A stretch of DNA of 64,000 nucleotides from Roseibium sediminis (GCF_008711325.1 NZ_VXDB01000018.1:33979-97978); one strand, 5' to 3'. Positions 7,327 to 16,571 are shown, counted from the stretch's first letter. Notes: generated by a model from the sequence alone, not told the origin. Numbers and translations are program-made.

Positions 7327-10300
7327 TTACTCGGCTGCCTGCGGCAAGTCCTGTTGGGCTTCCGTCGGCCGGTCCTTTTTCGGCATGGCAACGATTTGGG
7401 CGGCGGGGCGTTGTTCCTGCTGTGCGGGAACTGCTTCCTCGTTGCCCGTATCGGCACCAGCGCCTGCATTTGTCGTCGCAGTCTGGAGTGCCAGATTGCG
7501 ACGGGTCGCGCGGCGATCCATGATCCGGTGCCACGACTTCACCCATACGCTCGGCGCGGCGATCATCACCGGAATGATCAGCAACGTTAGGATGGTGGAG
7601 AAGGCGAGGCCGGCAATGACGGCGGTCGACAACTGCACCCACCAAACAGCGGTGATGCCACCAACCGCAGTGACCTGGTTGAAGAAGTCGAAGTTCACCT
7701 TGGTTGCCATCGGGATCAGGCCCGCAATGGTGGTGATGGTGGTCAGCAGGATCGGGCGGATACGCTGGGCCGATGTTTTCAGGATTGCATCCAGCGGCTC
7801 AAGTCCGTCCTCGCGGAAGCGGTTATAGGTGTCGATCAGAACAATTGCGTTGTTAACGACGATGCCTGCAAGCGCAACCACCCCGGTCCCGGTCATGATG
7901 ATCGAGAACTTCTGCCCGGTGATCATCATCCCCAGCAGCACACCGAAGACCGACAGGACCACCGTGGAGAGGGTCAGGAAGGTCTGGTAGAACGAGTTGA
8001 ACTGGGTGAGCAGGATCAGGAACATCAGGAAGAGCGACGCGATCATCGCCTTCATGAGGAACTCGCCGGACTCCTTCTGGTCCTCGTCCGCGCCACGGAA
8101 CTGCAGGAACACGTTTGACGGCCAGGTTTCTGTCTCCAGCCAGTCCTCGATTTCCTTGACCTTCTCGTCGACCGTTGCGCCTGTCGTCTTGTCCACGCTG
8201 GCTTTCACCATCATGGAATAGAAGCCGTCGCGACGCACGATTTCCGAGACTTTCTGGGCCGGCTGGCGGTCCACGAAGTTGGCGAGCGGAACCAGACCAA
8301 GAGGGGTCTGCAGGCGCAGCTGGTCCATGCGGTCGACGGTTCGCTCGGATTCTGGAAGACGAACGCGAATGTCGATTTCGTCTTCGGAATCTGTCGGACG
8401 GTAGGTACCGATCAGAACGCCATTGGTGACCAGCTGGATCATCTTGCCAACGGATGCAATATCCGCCTTGAAGCGAGCCGCCTGTTCGCGGTCAATGGCA
8501 ACACGCCATTCGATACCGGGCAGGGAGCGATCGTCTTCCTGATCCATCAGGTCGTCAATTCCATCCAGATGGGCGCGCACTTTGGCGACATTCTCCACCA
8601 TGGCGGCGTAATCGGTCGACCGCACTTCAAGCTGGATATCCTTGCCCGTAGGTGGCCCCCCCTCGATCTTGCGCGGCTCGACCTTGATGCCTGGCAGGTC
8701 TGCGGTCAGGTTGCGGATATCGGCAGCAATCTGCTTGTATTCCCGGCGGCAGCAATAGTCTGCCAGTTCCAGCTGCAATTCGCCGATCACGTCATTGGGT
8801 TTGTCGGAAACACCGCCAATGGACGGTCCACCACCGCCGCCGCCACCCGGTGCTTTTGCAACGGTGATGACGTTCTTGATGCCCGGAATGGCGAGAATGA
8901 TAGCCTCGATGTCCTTGACGATGGCAAGGGATTCGGCTGCAGAGATGTTGCCGCGCCCGGAGACGAGCACCACAGCCTGTTCGGGTTCCTCATCGACGAA
9001 GAACTCCACACCGGTCGGGTTCGCAGAGAAGCTTGCCACGATTGCAAAACACCCGCCGACCAGCAGAAGAACCGCTGCGATGTTGCCAATCGGATTGCCT
9101 GCAAAGAGGCGCAGGAGACGGACATATGCGCCCGTCATGCCGCTCACCTTCTTGACGTCAAAGGCTTCGGTTCCTGAAAGAGCGGCTGCCTGCTGTTGTT
9201 CCAGTTGAGCGCGCTTTGCAGCCCGCTCCTGCGACCAGCGTACGAAGGGACGCAGGATGCGATAGGAGACATAACCGACGACAAAGAAGGCAAGGATCGC
9301 GGCACCAGTCTGTAGCAGGGCTGCCTGGTTTGCAGCGTCCTCAATGGCGCCAACCTGACCACCGAGCGGAATGTTCGCGACGATGAGGGCGACCAGAAGA
9401 GCGACGGTACCTGCACTGAGCAGCGCAGCATAGCGGCTGATCCAGCGGGAGACCTGAGCCAGAATGCCGCCGGTGACAGGCAGGAACACCATTGCCGTGA
9501 CCAGCGAAGCTGTCAGGACGATGATCACCATGATCGGCAGGTAGCTCATGAACTCGCCTGCAACGCCGGGCCACAGGAGCATGGGCAGGAAGGCGACAAG
9601 TGTTGTCGCAGTGGACGAAACAATCGGCCAGAACATCAGCTTGGCGGCGCGGATATAGGCCTCGCGGTCCTCCATGCCTTCCTGAATCTTCCGGTCCGCA
9701 TATTCGGTCATCACGATGGCGCCGTCGACCAGAAGGCCGACCGTCAGCACAAGGCCGAACATCACCATGATGTTGACCGTGTAGCCGATGCCGCCAAGGA
9801 TCAGGAAGCCGACCATGAACGAGGCCGGGATCGACAGACCAACCAGGAGGGCCGAACGCAGGCCGAGGGCGGCCAGAACCAGCACCATCACGAGGAAGAT
9901 AGCGGTCAGGATCGACGATTGCAGCGAGCCGAGGATTTCGAAGATGTTGGACGATGAATCCAGCATCATGTTGACCTTGATCGTCTCGGGCCAATCGGCA
10001 GAGGCGGCTTGCACGACAGCGCGGACGGCACTGTTGTTCTCGATGATGTTGGTGCCGATCCGCTTGGTGACTTCAAGGGCAATGGCAGGCTGGCCGTTCA
10101 CACGGGTGTAGGAGCTTGCATCCTTGAAGGTTCGGCGGATTTCGGCAATGTCGGACAGAGTGACGACACCTTCGCCGCTTTGCTTGATCGGCAGGGAGTA
10201 GATGTCCTTCGCTGTCTCGACGAGGCCCGGAACCTTGACGTTGAAACGGCCATGACCACCATCAATGAACCCCGCGGGTACGAGCTGGTTGTTGGCCGTC

Positions 10301-10917
10301 AGCGTCTGGAACAATTCGGCTTGCGAGATCGAATAGGCTTCGAGTTTCTGGGAATCGATCAGGACTTCCAGCATTTCTTCCCGGTGACCGGAAAGCTCTG
10401 CTGAACGAACTGTATCGATTGCCTCGATCTGGTCCTTCAGGCGGCGCGCATGCTGATACAGAGTGCGCTCCGGTACGTCGCCGGAAAGCGTGACCCACAT
10501 GACGGGAATGAGCGCGAAATTTGTTTCCGATATCGTCGGCTCTTCGGCCGCATCCGGCAGTTCGCCCTTGGCCTGATCGACCTTGTCACGAACATCGGCA
10601 AGCGCTTCGTCCTTGTTGAAGGAAATATCGAATTCCAGAACGATACCGGCATGGCCCTCGGAGGCGATCGCGGTGATTTCCTTCAGTCCGTCCAGTCCGC
10701 GCAGTTCGGTTTCCATCGGGCGAACGAGCAAGCGCTCGGCATCCTCCGGCGAAATTCCCTGCTGGGCAATGGAGACATAGAACACCGGAACATCGATGTC
10801 CGGGTCACTTTCCTTCGGGATCGAAATGTAGGTGGCGATACCGGCCGCAACCAGCGCCAGCATCAGCACGAATACGGTCTTGGGGCGACGCAGTATGTCT
10901 TCAAGCATGGAGATCAT
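7327..10917 (-). CDS. RND efflux permease with an extra central membrane segment
   Basis: A 1196-residue inner-membrane pump of the RND family, expected to use the proton gradient to extrude compounds together with the adaptor encoded upstream. It has both periplasmic porter halves and the TM4 motif GLLVDGAIVMTEYAD, where the usual Asp-Asp pair is Asp-Gly, and VVNNAIVLID in TM10, a variant seen in many RND proteins. The family norm is about 1030-1050 residues. The excess includes an inserted stretch between the two halves (about residues 490-595) with two more hydrophobic helices, a glycine run and an Ala/Gln-rich tail. The ATG overlaps the adaptor stop (ATGA). No outer-membrane channel gene is adjacent. 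Confidence 0.9.
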   Translation of the reverse strand: MISMLEDILRRPKTVFVLMLALVAAGIATYISIPKESDPDIDVPVFYVSIAQQGISPEDAERLLVRPMETELRGLDGLKEITAIASEGHAGIVLEFDISFNKDEALADVRDKVDQAKGELPDAAEEPTISETNFALIPVMWVTLSGDVPERTLYQHARRLKDQIEAIDTVRSAELSGHREEMLEVLIDSQKLEAYSISQAELFQTLTANNQLVPAGFIDGGHGRFNVKVPGLVETAKDIYSLPIKQSGEGVVTLSDIAEIRRTFKDASSYTRVNGQPAIALEVTKRIGTNIIENNSAVRAVVQAASADWPETIKVNMMLDSSSNIFEILGSLQSSILTAIFLVMVLVLAALGLRSALLVGLSIPASFMVGFLILGGIGYTVNIMVMFGLVLTVGLLVDGAIVMTEYADRKIQEGMEDREAYIRAAKLMFWPIVSSTATTLVAFLPMLLWPGVAGEFMSYLPIMVIIVLTASLVTAMVFLPVTGGILAQVSRWISRYAALLSAGTVALLVALIVANIPLGGQVGAIEDAANQAALLQTGAAILAFFVVGYVSYRILRPFVRWSQERAAKRAQLEQQQAAALSGTEAFDVKKVSGMTGAYVRLLRLFAGNPIGNIAAVLLLVGGCFAIVASFSANPTGVEFFVDEEPEQAVVLVSGRGNISAAESLAIVKDIEAIILAIPGIKNVITVAKAPGGGGGGGPSIGGVSDKPNDVIGELQLELADYCCRREYKQIAADIRNLTADLPGIKVEPRKIEGGPPTGKDIQLEVRSTDYAAMVENVAKVRAHLDGIDDLMDQEDDRSLPGIEWRVAIDREQAARFKADIASVGKMIQLVTNGVLIGTYRPTDSEDEIDIRVRLPESERTVDRMDQLRLQTPLGLVPLANFVDRQPAQKVSEIVRRDGFYSMMVKASVDKTTGATVDEKVKEIEDWLETETWPSNVFLQFRGADEDQKESGEFLMKAMIASLFLMFLILLTQFNSFYQTFLTLSTVVLSVFGVLLGMMITGQKFSIIMTGTGVVALAGIVVNNAIVLIDTYNRFREDGLEPLDAILKTSAQRIRPILLTTITTIAGLIPMATKVNFDFFNQVTAVGGITAVWWVQLSTAVIAGLAFSTILTLLIIPVMIAAPSVWVKSWHRIMDRRATRRNLALQTATTNAGAGADTGNEEAVPAQQEQRPAAQIVAMPKKDRPTEAQQDLPQAAE

Positions 10918-12017
10918 TGTGCAACCTCGGCCGTTTCAAATACCGGCTCGACCAGCTGGCCGTCCTTGACGTAATCCTGTCCCACCACAATCGCGGTCAC
11001 TTCTTCCGGCAAACCGCCAATCCACATGCCGTCCTGCTCGCCGCCCAATACTTTCACGGGGTGAAAGACCGTATGGTCGGTGTCATCAACCGCGCGGATA
11101 CCGACCTGGCCAGCATCGTTGAGGGTAAGGATTGCCGGAGAGATCTTGTGGGCGCGCTCCTTGGGCAGAGGCAGGCGGGTGAGGGCGGTCACACCGTCCC
11201 GGGCCGCGCCATCCTTGTTTTCAAGCTCGACCTCGATGCGGAATGTACGGGTATCCGGATCGGAGGCGGGAGAAACGTATCGCACCTTGCCGGAGAGACG
11301 GTCGCCCGTGATCAGTTCAACATCGGCGGGCATGCCCACAGAGATCAGTCCGATATTGATCTCGGATACCTGACCGGTGGCTATGATCGGGTCGGTGTTG
11401 ACGACGGTGGCGCAAATATCGCCGTTCTGCAGGAAGTCGCCGACATTGGCCATGGAACTTTGAACAACGCCATCGATGGGTGCGCGAATGACGGTCCGGT
11501 TCAGCTCCAGCTCGGCTTCCTTGAGGCGTGCCTTGGCGGCGTCAAGAAGGGCCTTTACGGCTGCCACCCGTGTCTGGGCGGTGAAACCCTTGGTAACGAG
11601 CTGTTCGGCGGCTTCGTGATCGAGGACCGCCTGTGCGAGATTGGCCCGCGCCTCCAACAGCTTGGCTTCGCGGTTGCTCGTCTCCAGACGGCACAGGACG
11701 TCACCTGCCTTGACCTGCTGACCTTCATGAGCGGCCCGCTCAATCACCTTGTCATTCGTTTCAGAGCGAACGGCAACCTTTGCTTCGGCTTCGGTGCGGC
11801 CCCTGATGTCCAGAACCGCCTGACGGTCTTCGGCAACGAGTTTCTGGACCTTCACGCGGAAGAGGTCCTTCTTCTCGCTTTTCAGTCTTTCTGCTGGCGG
11901 GGGCGTCGCATTCGCGCCGTCACCGGTTCCGCCCTCAACAATCGTGCCGTTGTACATCCAGGCACCAATGCCTGCGGCAAGTCCGACGGCCAGAATATAG
12001 GAAAATTTCAAACGCAT
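10914..12017 (-). CDS. RND membrane-fusion (adaptor) protein
   Basis: A 367-residue periplasmic adaptor of the HlyD/AcrA type that links the RND permease to an outer-membrane channel. An N-terminal membrane anchor (FSYILAVGLAAGIGAWMY) is followed by a lipoyl/barrel-sandwich half (VIERAAHEGQQVKAGDVLCRL), a helical hairpin rich in Ala/Glu, the second lipoyl half (VIRAPIDGVVQSSMANVGDF) and beta-barrel domains. The ATG at 12017 has GGAG seven bases upstream; a longer reading from 12104 would overlap padR and is unlikely. It is the second gene of padR-adaptor-permease, with an ATGA overlap to the permease. Confidence 0.92.
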   Translation of the reverse strand: MRLKFSYILAVGLAAGIGAWMYNGTIVEGGTGDGANATPPPAERLKSEKKDLFRVKVQKLVAEDRQAVLDIRGRTEAEAKVAVRSETNDKVIERAAHEGQQVKAGDVLCRLETSNREAKLLEARANLAQAVLDHEAAEQLVTKGFTAQTRVAAVKALLDAAKARLKEAELELNRTVIRAPIDGVVQSSMANVGDFLQNGDICATVVNTDPIIATGQVSEINIGLISVGMPADVELITGDRLSGKVRYVSPASDPDTRTFRIEVELENKDGAARDGVTALTRLPLPKERAHKISPAILTLNDAGQVGIRAVDDTDHTVFHPVKVLGGEQDGMWIGGLPEEVTAIVVGQDYVKDGQLVEPVFETAEVAQ

Positions 12018-12039
12018 GAGTAACTCCGGGATCTCGTGA

Positions 12040-12594
12040 TTATTCGGCAGCTTGCTGGGGATGTTGCGGCTCGTCCCTGGCGATACGGACGAGGTCATCT
12101 CCATGCTTGTCGAGATAATCGAGAGTGAAATTCATATAGGCGAGACCGTAGTCCCGGATCCACTTGGACCCTTGGTGTTGATGGCAGTCTTCTGCGCTGC
12201 CTTCGATTTGCTTGAGTTCCGCGATCACTTGATCCCGGCGCCGGTTCAGGGCGCGGCGAATGACATCCGGCCCGAGCTCCTCGGCATAAAGGGCGATCAG
12301 AAGGAAAGGGGACTTGAATGTATCTGGTGCCTGCGGCTCGCAGAGAGACGCGATGAATTCGCTGCGGCCCTTGTCTGTTATCGAGTAGACCTTGCGCGCC
12401 GGTTTGCCCTGCTGCTGTTCCTCGCGAACCGTGACCATGCCTTCGGCTTCCAGCCGCGCCAAGGCAGGATAGATCGATCCGAACGACGCATCGTCAAAAT
12501 AGCTGAACCGACCCTCGGTCGATTCCTTTCGGATTTCGTATCCGGTGGCATCGCCAAATGCGAGAATGGCGAGGCAGAGTGAACGGACGCTCAA
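12040..12594 (-). CDS. PadR-family transcriptional repressor
   Basis: A 184-residue PadR regulator. The winged helix lies near the N-terminus (LCLAILAFGDATGYEIRK, then YPALARLEAEGMVTV) and a C-terminal dimerisation helix bundle follows (VIAELKQIEGSAED). The start is the TTG at 12594, set by a strong GGAGGAG eight bases before it; the upstream ATG at 12663 has no such site. It is the first gene of the RND operon, so it most likely represses its own operon and is relieved by a pump substrate. An inverted repeat at 12756-12787 is a candidate operator. The effector is unknown. Confidence 0.9.
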   Translation of the reverse strand: MSVRSLCLAILAFGDATGYEIRKESTEGRFSYFDDASFGSIYPALARLEAEGMVTVREEQQQGKPARKVYSITDKGRSEFIASLCEPQAPDTFKSPFLLIALYAEELGPDVIRRALNRRRDQVIAELKQIEGSAEDCHQHQGSKWIRDYGLAYMNFTLDYLDKHGDDLVRIARDEPQHPQQAAE

Positions 12595-12959
12595 ATTATG
12601 TCTCCTCCGCAATGCGCGTGCCCGCTGAAGCCTGGCACGTGGCAGCGAATTCCGATTTTCCAATCAGCCTGGACACCGCAATTCCGATCAGGTGGAGACC
12701 ACGAGAAACACTGCTTCTGAGCGGCCTGACACCGATTCAGGTATTCATGGCTGATATATATCGTATCTATATATTGGTTCGATATATGGCAAGGGGGTCG
12801 CTAGGAAAAGCATCAAAGGTGCATGGATCGGATAACGAAACCAAAAGATGTGTTGGATAAGATGAAACAATACCGGGAAGGGCTCTGGTTCCCTGTGGCG
12901 GGCGCACTAGACTTCCCTGTGTTGGGGTTCCAACTCTGTACGGGTCGGGAGACTGTGAA
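12595..12959. other. Intergenic region, divergent promoters of the RND operon and the 129-aa gene
   Basis: No gene is visible in these 365 bases. The middle (about 12750-12790) is strongly AT-rich and holds the inverted repeat listed separately; the rest shows no clear structure. Both flanking genes must be transcribed outward from here. Confidence 0.6.
12756..12787. promoter_or_regulatory. Candidate operator of the PadR regulator
   Basis: Perfect arms ATATATCG (12756-12763) and CGATATAT (12780-12787) flank a 16-base AT-rich spacer. Position 160-190 bases upstream of padR suits autoregulation, but this is not the classical PadR ATGT/ACAT box, so the link is inferred. Confidence 0.4.
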
Positions 12960-13349
12960 ATGAGTGTGCGTGGATCCAAAGTGCGGACAATCTTTAAAGG
13001 CAGCCTTCTCATGAGAGATCCGCTGTTGAGACTGCTCTTCCTGAATGGACTGACCGGGCTTGTGATTTCCGGCGTGGTGCTGGCCGGCCTGTTTGCAACA
13101 AATGTCGGGCAGTTGCGCTACCTGATCCTGAAAGCAGAGGATCCCGTTTTGCCGATAGTCATGCTGGCCATGGGGCTTTTCGTCACGCTCGGGTCAGTTG
13201 TCATGGGCACCGCAATCATGATGCTCCGGGATGACGATCGTGCCAAAGGCAGTGGCGGGCGTGGGAGAGGGAATGGGAAGCCGGGGCGTGATGCCCGCTT
13301 TTCTGGTGACCTCCAACCCATCCGGGTCGAGGTCCGCTCCCGTCAGTGA
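12960..13349 (+). CDS. Small inner-membrane protein, function unknown (129 aa)
   Basis: A 129-residue protein with two predicted membrane helices, LLRLLFLNGLTGLVISGVVL (about 22-41) and PIVMLAMGLFVTLGSVVMGT (about 64-83). An Arg/Gly-rich soluble tail follows (RGRGNGKPGRDARF). The ATG at 12960 is taken as start; another in-frame ATG at 13011 would remove the first 17 residues. I do not recognise a family with certainty. It is divergent from the RND operon across the shared region with the candidate operator, and its 3' end overlaps the convergent small secreted-protein gene by seven bases. Confidence 0.65.
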   Translation: MSVRGSKVRTIFKGSLLMRDPLLRLLFLNGLTGLVISGVVLAGLFATNVGQLRYLILKAEDPVLPIVMLAMGLFVTLGSVVMGTAIMMLRDDDRAKGSGGRGRGNGKPGRDARFSGDLQPIRVEVRSRQ

Positions 13350-13495
13350 ACCAAACGTTCCATCGGGCCAACAGCTACAGGCTTTGCCCGGCTGTGTTCG
13401 GCGTCACCTGCTGCAGACGGTTGTGCCAGGGCGGCCGTCAGAACAAGACCTGCTGACAGCATGAGGCAGATGATTCCAGCCGATGAAAGACGCAT
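13343..13495 (-). CDS. Small secreted protein, function unknown (50 aa)
   Basis: A 50-residue product that is mostly a signal peptide: basic start MRLSS, hydrophobic core IICLMLSAGLVLTAALA and a probable cleavage after AQPSAAG. That leaves a mature piece of only about 24 residues. The ATG at 13495 is preferred because it begins the signal peptide; an in-frame upstream ATG at 13537 would bury it. It overlaps the end of the convergent 129-residue gene by seven bases. No function can be assigned. Confidence 0.45.
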   Translation of the reverse strand: MRLSSAGIICLMLSAGLVLTAALAQPSAAGDAEHSRAKPVAVGPMERLVH

Positions 13496-13812
13496 GGTGT
13501 GTTCCCTTTGTTTCTTGTTGTGGGAACTTGATACCAAGCAAGTTCTAAATGCAGGAAAAGCGACTTTCTAAAATTTGATCTTTCTTCCGCGTTTCGGTCC
13601 AGAAGAAGAAACTCGATCGCGATGCGCCGACAAACCTGACGCCTTGCTATAATTGCTGGCGAAACTGAATAGTGAAATAACTACATATGTTTGGTTATAT
13701 ATCTTGAAGTGACGAATCCGCTCAAAAACCACATCAGAGCGGGACTTTACGGTCTGTTTACGACGAGAAAACATGACCCTTTTTCAGGGCCATGTTTTTG
13801 GTCACGGGGCGA
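13496..13812. other. Intergenic region after the thiolase gene
   Basis: No convincing gene in these 317 bases. The stretch is AT-richer than its surroundings and ends with the thiolase terminator at 13768-13799. The promoter of the 50-residue secreted protein should lie near 13500-13560. Confidence 0.5.
13768..13799 (-). terminator. Rho-independent terminator of the thiolase gene
   Basis: On the minus strand AAAACATG and a mismatched CCCT/AGGG stem pair around a short A-rich loop and end in TTTT, 14 bases beyond the thiolase stop. Confidence 0.75.
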
Positions 13813-15018
13813 TTAGACGGCTTCCAGCGCGATGGAAATGCCCTGTCCGACGCCGATGCACATGGTTGCAAGGGCAAGCTTGCCGCCGCGATCCTTTAGT
13901 TCCAGTGCTGCGGAGCCGGTGATCCGGGCTCCGGACGCGCCAAGGGGATGGCCAAGGGCAATGGCACCACCATTGGGATTGATGTGGTCGCCATCTTCCG
14001 GCAGTCCGAGATCTCTGAGAACGGCAATGCCTTGAGCTGCAAAAGCTTCGTTCAATTCGATCACGTCAAAGTCTGACGGCTTGATGCCGAGGCGGGCGCA
14101 GAGCTTGCGTGTTGCGGGAGCCGGGCCGATGCCCATGATGCGCGGTGGCACACCAGCGGTCGCACCACCGACGATACGGGCAATCGGGGTAAGGCCGTAT
14201 TTCTTTACTGCGGCTTCCGAGGCAATCAGCAGTGCGGCTGAGCCATCATTGACACCTGATGCATTGCCTGCGGTCACCGATCCGTTTTCCCGGAAAGGCG
14301 CGCGCAGCTTGGCAAGATTATCTATTGTCGTTTCGGGGCGGGGATGCTCGTCCGTGTCGATGATTGTGGGCTCGCCCTTGCGCTGGGGAATGGTCACCGG
14401 CACGATTTCGCGAGCAAAACGGCCATTTGCCATTGCGGCGCCGGCACGTTGCTGGCTGCGCAGCGCGAAGGCGTCCTGATCCTCGCGCGAAATCTTGAAC
14501 TCTTCGGCGACGTTTTCTGCAGTCTCCGGCATGGAATCAATGCCGTATTGCCGCTTCATCAGGGGATTCACGAAGCGCCAGCCAATTGTTGTGTCGTGAA
14601 TTTCGCTGGAGCGGCTGAATGCAGTTTCTGCCTTCGGCATGACAAACGGCGCGCGGGACATGCTTTCGACGCCGCCTGCGATTGCGATCTCCATTTCGCC
14701 GGCGATGATGCCGCGAGCTGCGAGAATGACCGCGTCCATGCCCGAGCCGCATAGCCGGTTGATCGTTGTGCCGGGGACAGTGTCGGGAAGACCTGCCAGA
14801 AGCGCGGACATGCGGGCAACGTTGCGATTGTCTTCACCGGCCTGGTTGGCGCAGCCGTAGTAAAGTTCGTCGAGAACTTCCCAGTTTACGCCGGAATTTC
14901 GCTCCATCAGGGCTTCGATCGGGATGGCCCCGAGATCGTCGGCACGAACTGAAGACAGATTTCCGCCGAAGCGGCCAATTGGAGTTCGAACAAAGTCGCA
15001 AATGAATGCGTGACGCAT
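13813..15018 (-). CDS. pcaF: 3-oxoadipyl-CoA thiolase (PcaF/PaaJ type)
   Basis: A 401-residue thiolase, very probably 3-oxoadipyl-CoA thiolase, which splits 3-oxoadipyl-CoA into succinyl-CoA and acetyl-CoA at the end of the beta-ketoadipate or phenylacetate pathway. The N-terminus RHAFICDFVRTPIGRFGG and the block GCANQAGEDNRNVARM are characteristic of PcaF. The active cysteine is in NRLCGSGMDA, the histidine in GGAIALGHPLG and the second cysteine in MCIGVGQG. I chose the second ATG (15018) because GGGGAG stands eight bases before it. No other ring-cleavage genes are nearby. An 18-base perfect palindrome lies 142 bases upstream and probably regulates it. A general acetyl-CoA acyltransferase is the main alternative. 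Confidence 0.85.
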   Translation of the reverse strand: MRHAFICDFVRTPIGRFGGNLSSVRADDLGAIPIEALMERNSGVNWEVLDELYYGCANQAGEDNRNVARMSALLAGLPDTVPGTTINRLCGSGMDAVILAARGIIAGEMEIAIAGGVESMSRAPFVMPKAETAFSRSSEIHDTTIGWRFVNPLMKRQYGIDSMPETAENVAEEFKISREDQDAFALRSQQRAGAAMANGRFAREIVPVTIPQRKGEPTIIDTDEHPRPETTIDNLAKLRAPFRENGSVTAGNASGVNDGSAALLIASEAAVKKYGLTPIARIVGGATAGVPPRIMGIGPAPATRKLCARLGIKPSDFDVIELNEAFAAQGIAVLRDLGLPEDGDHINPNGGAIALGHPLGASGARITGSAALELKDRGGKLALATMCIGVGQGISIALEAV

Positions 15019-15159
15019 GGTCATGTCTCCCCATCAAACGTCTGCGCCGGCAAACCGGCCTGACCGGTATCATCCACTGGTCAGCGGCGCGCGCCATCTC
15101 TGACCGGAAAGGATTTATCCTCCTTTCCGTGAACGACGTTTGACGGGAAGTCAAGTATC

Positions 15160-15177
15160 ATCGACCGATCGGTCGAT
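15160..15177. promoter_or_regulatory. Perfect 18-bp palindrome, probable TetR-type operator
   Basis: ATCGACCGATCGGTCGAT is fully self-complementary and lies between the manC stop and the thiolase start. The core GACCGATCGGTC resembles operators of TetR-family acyl-CoA regulators. There is no T tract in the transcribed direction, which argues against a terminator. Confidence 0.6.
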
Positions 15178-15179
15178 TT

Positions 15180-16571
15180 TTAATCGTGACGGATAATGTC
15201 ATCCTCACCGAGATAGGTGCCGGACTGAACCTCGATCATCCGCACCGGTATTCTGCCGCGATTGTGCAGCCGGTGGACGGCGCCAAGCGGGACATAGGCC
15301 GACTGGTTTTCGGTCAACAGTCGGGCTTGTCCGTTGATGGTAACCTCGACTGTTCCTTCCACCACGACCCAATGCTCGGCGCGGTGCATGTGGCTTTGAA
15401 GGGTAAGCTGCTGGTTCGGCTTGATCAGCATGGACTGAACGGAGAACCGGTCTCCGGCGTTGATCCGTTCCGTATAGCCCCACGGCTTGTAGGATCGCAG
15501 ATGGGCATCCACCTCGCTGCGTCCTTCCTGCTTCAGGCTGTCGACGATCTTCTTGACGTCCTGCGCCTTGTCCTTGTGCGCAACAAGTACGCTGTCACGC
15601 GTTGCCACCACGAGAACATCCTGCAGCCCGATGACAGAGACTAGCCCGTCATCGGCATAGGCAAGGCAATTTGAACTGTTCAGGAAGCGCGTGTCGCCAA
15701 GACCGCTGTTGCCGTCGGCGTCCTTTTCCAGCACGTCCCAGATTGCAGACCAAGACCCAAGGTCGTTCCAGTTGGGGGCGATGGGGACACAGGAAATCCG
15801 ATCCGCCTTTTCCATGATGGCGTAGTCGATTGAAATGTCTTCCAACTTTTCGAACTCTGTCTGGTCGAGCCGGGTAAAATCGAGATCGACTGACCGGGTC
15901 GCAAGAACTGCGCGCACCTGTTTGAGAAGGTCGGGTTGGAATTTCCCAAAAGCTTCCACCATGGCCTTGGCCGAATAAAGGAAAATTCCGGCATTCCAGA
16001 CATAGTTTCCTTGCGCCAGAAAGGCTTCCGCCTTCTCAAGGCTTGGCTTTTCGACAAAGGCATCGACCTGGCGAACCTTTTGGTCTCCTGCTTTCAACCG
16101 GATGTATCCGTAGCCCGTATTGGGTTCGGTCGGCTGAATCCCGAATGTCACGATCTCTCCGGAGGCTGCTGTCGGGACGGCTGTATGCACGGCGTCGAGA
16201 AAAATATCTTCCTTCCCGATCAGGTGATCTGAAGGAGCAAGGAGAACAAGCGCTTCCGGATCCTGTTCCAATGCAACCAGTGCGGCAAGGGCTGCGGGCG
16301 GAGCCGTGTTTCGGCCAACCGGTTCCAGAACGATGGAAGCGGCGCGCACGCTGATTTCTTCTAGTTGCTCACCGATCAGGAACCGATGTGAGTTGTTGCC
16401 GATGACAATAGGAGCCTGAAACCCGTTTCCCACAAAACGCTTGCATGTTTTCTGAAACAGGCTTTCCCCCTGAAAGATCGGCAGGAACTGCTTTGGCCGA
16501 TCCTGACGTGACAGTGGCCAGAGGCGGGAACCAACGCCGCCGGAGAGGATGCAGGGGAAAATGGATGTCAT
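15180..16571 (-). CDS. manC: Mannose-1-phosphate guanylyltransferase / mannose-6-phosphate isomerase
   Basis: A 463-residue bifunctional enzyme supplying GDP-mannose for surface polysaccharides. The nucleotidyltransferase half starts with the signature ILSGGVGSRLWPLSR (residues 8-22) and RPKQFL, and has FVEKPS near residue 172. The C-terminal cupin half (from about 350) holds the type II isomerase motifs PWGYTERINAGDRFSVQ and QSHMHRAEHWVVVEGT with metal-binding histidines. AGGA stands eight bases before the ATG. No glycosyltransferase or export genes adjoin it, so its destination polymer is not shown here; an alginate-export-like barrel gene lies 13 kb away. Confidence 0.93.
   Translation of the reverse strand: MTSIFPCILSGGVGSRLWPLSRQDRPKQFLPIFQGESLFQKTCKRFVGNGFQAPIVIGNNSHRFLIGEQLEEISVRAASIVLEPVGRNTAPPAALAALVALEQDPEALVLLAPSDHLIGKEDIFLDAVHTAVPTAASGEIVTFGIQPTEPNTGYGYIRLKAGDQKVRQVDAFVEKPSLEKAEAFLAQGNYVWNAGIFLYSAKAMVEAFGKFQPDLLKQVRAVLATRSVDLDFTRLDQTEFEKLEDISIDYAIMEKADRISCVPIAPNWNDLGSWSAIWDVLEKDADGNSGLGDTRFLNSSNCLAYADDGLVSVIGLQDVLVVATRDSVLVAHKDKAQDVKKIVDSLKQEGRSEVDAHLRSYKPWGYTERINAGDRFSVQSMLIKPNQQLTLQSHMHRAEHWVVVEGTVEVTINGQARLLTENQSAYVPLGAVHRLHNRGRIPVRMIEVQSGTYLGEDDIIRHD

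Noticed and set aside
13568..13774. 68-codon minus-strand frame in the AT-rich gap after the thiolase
   Set aside because: It overlaps the terminator stem, has no ribosome site and shows no protein-like pattern.
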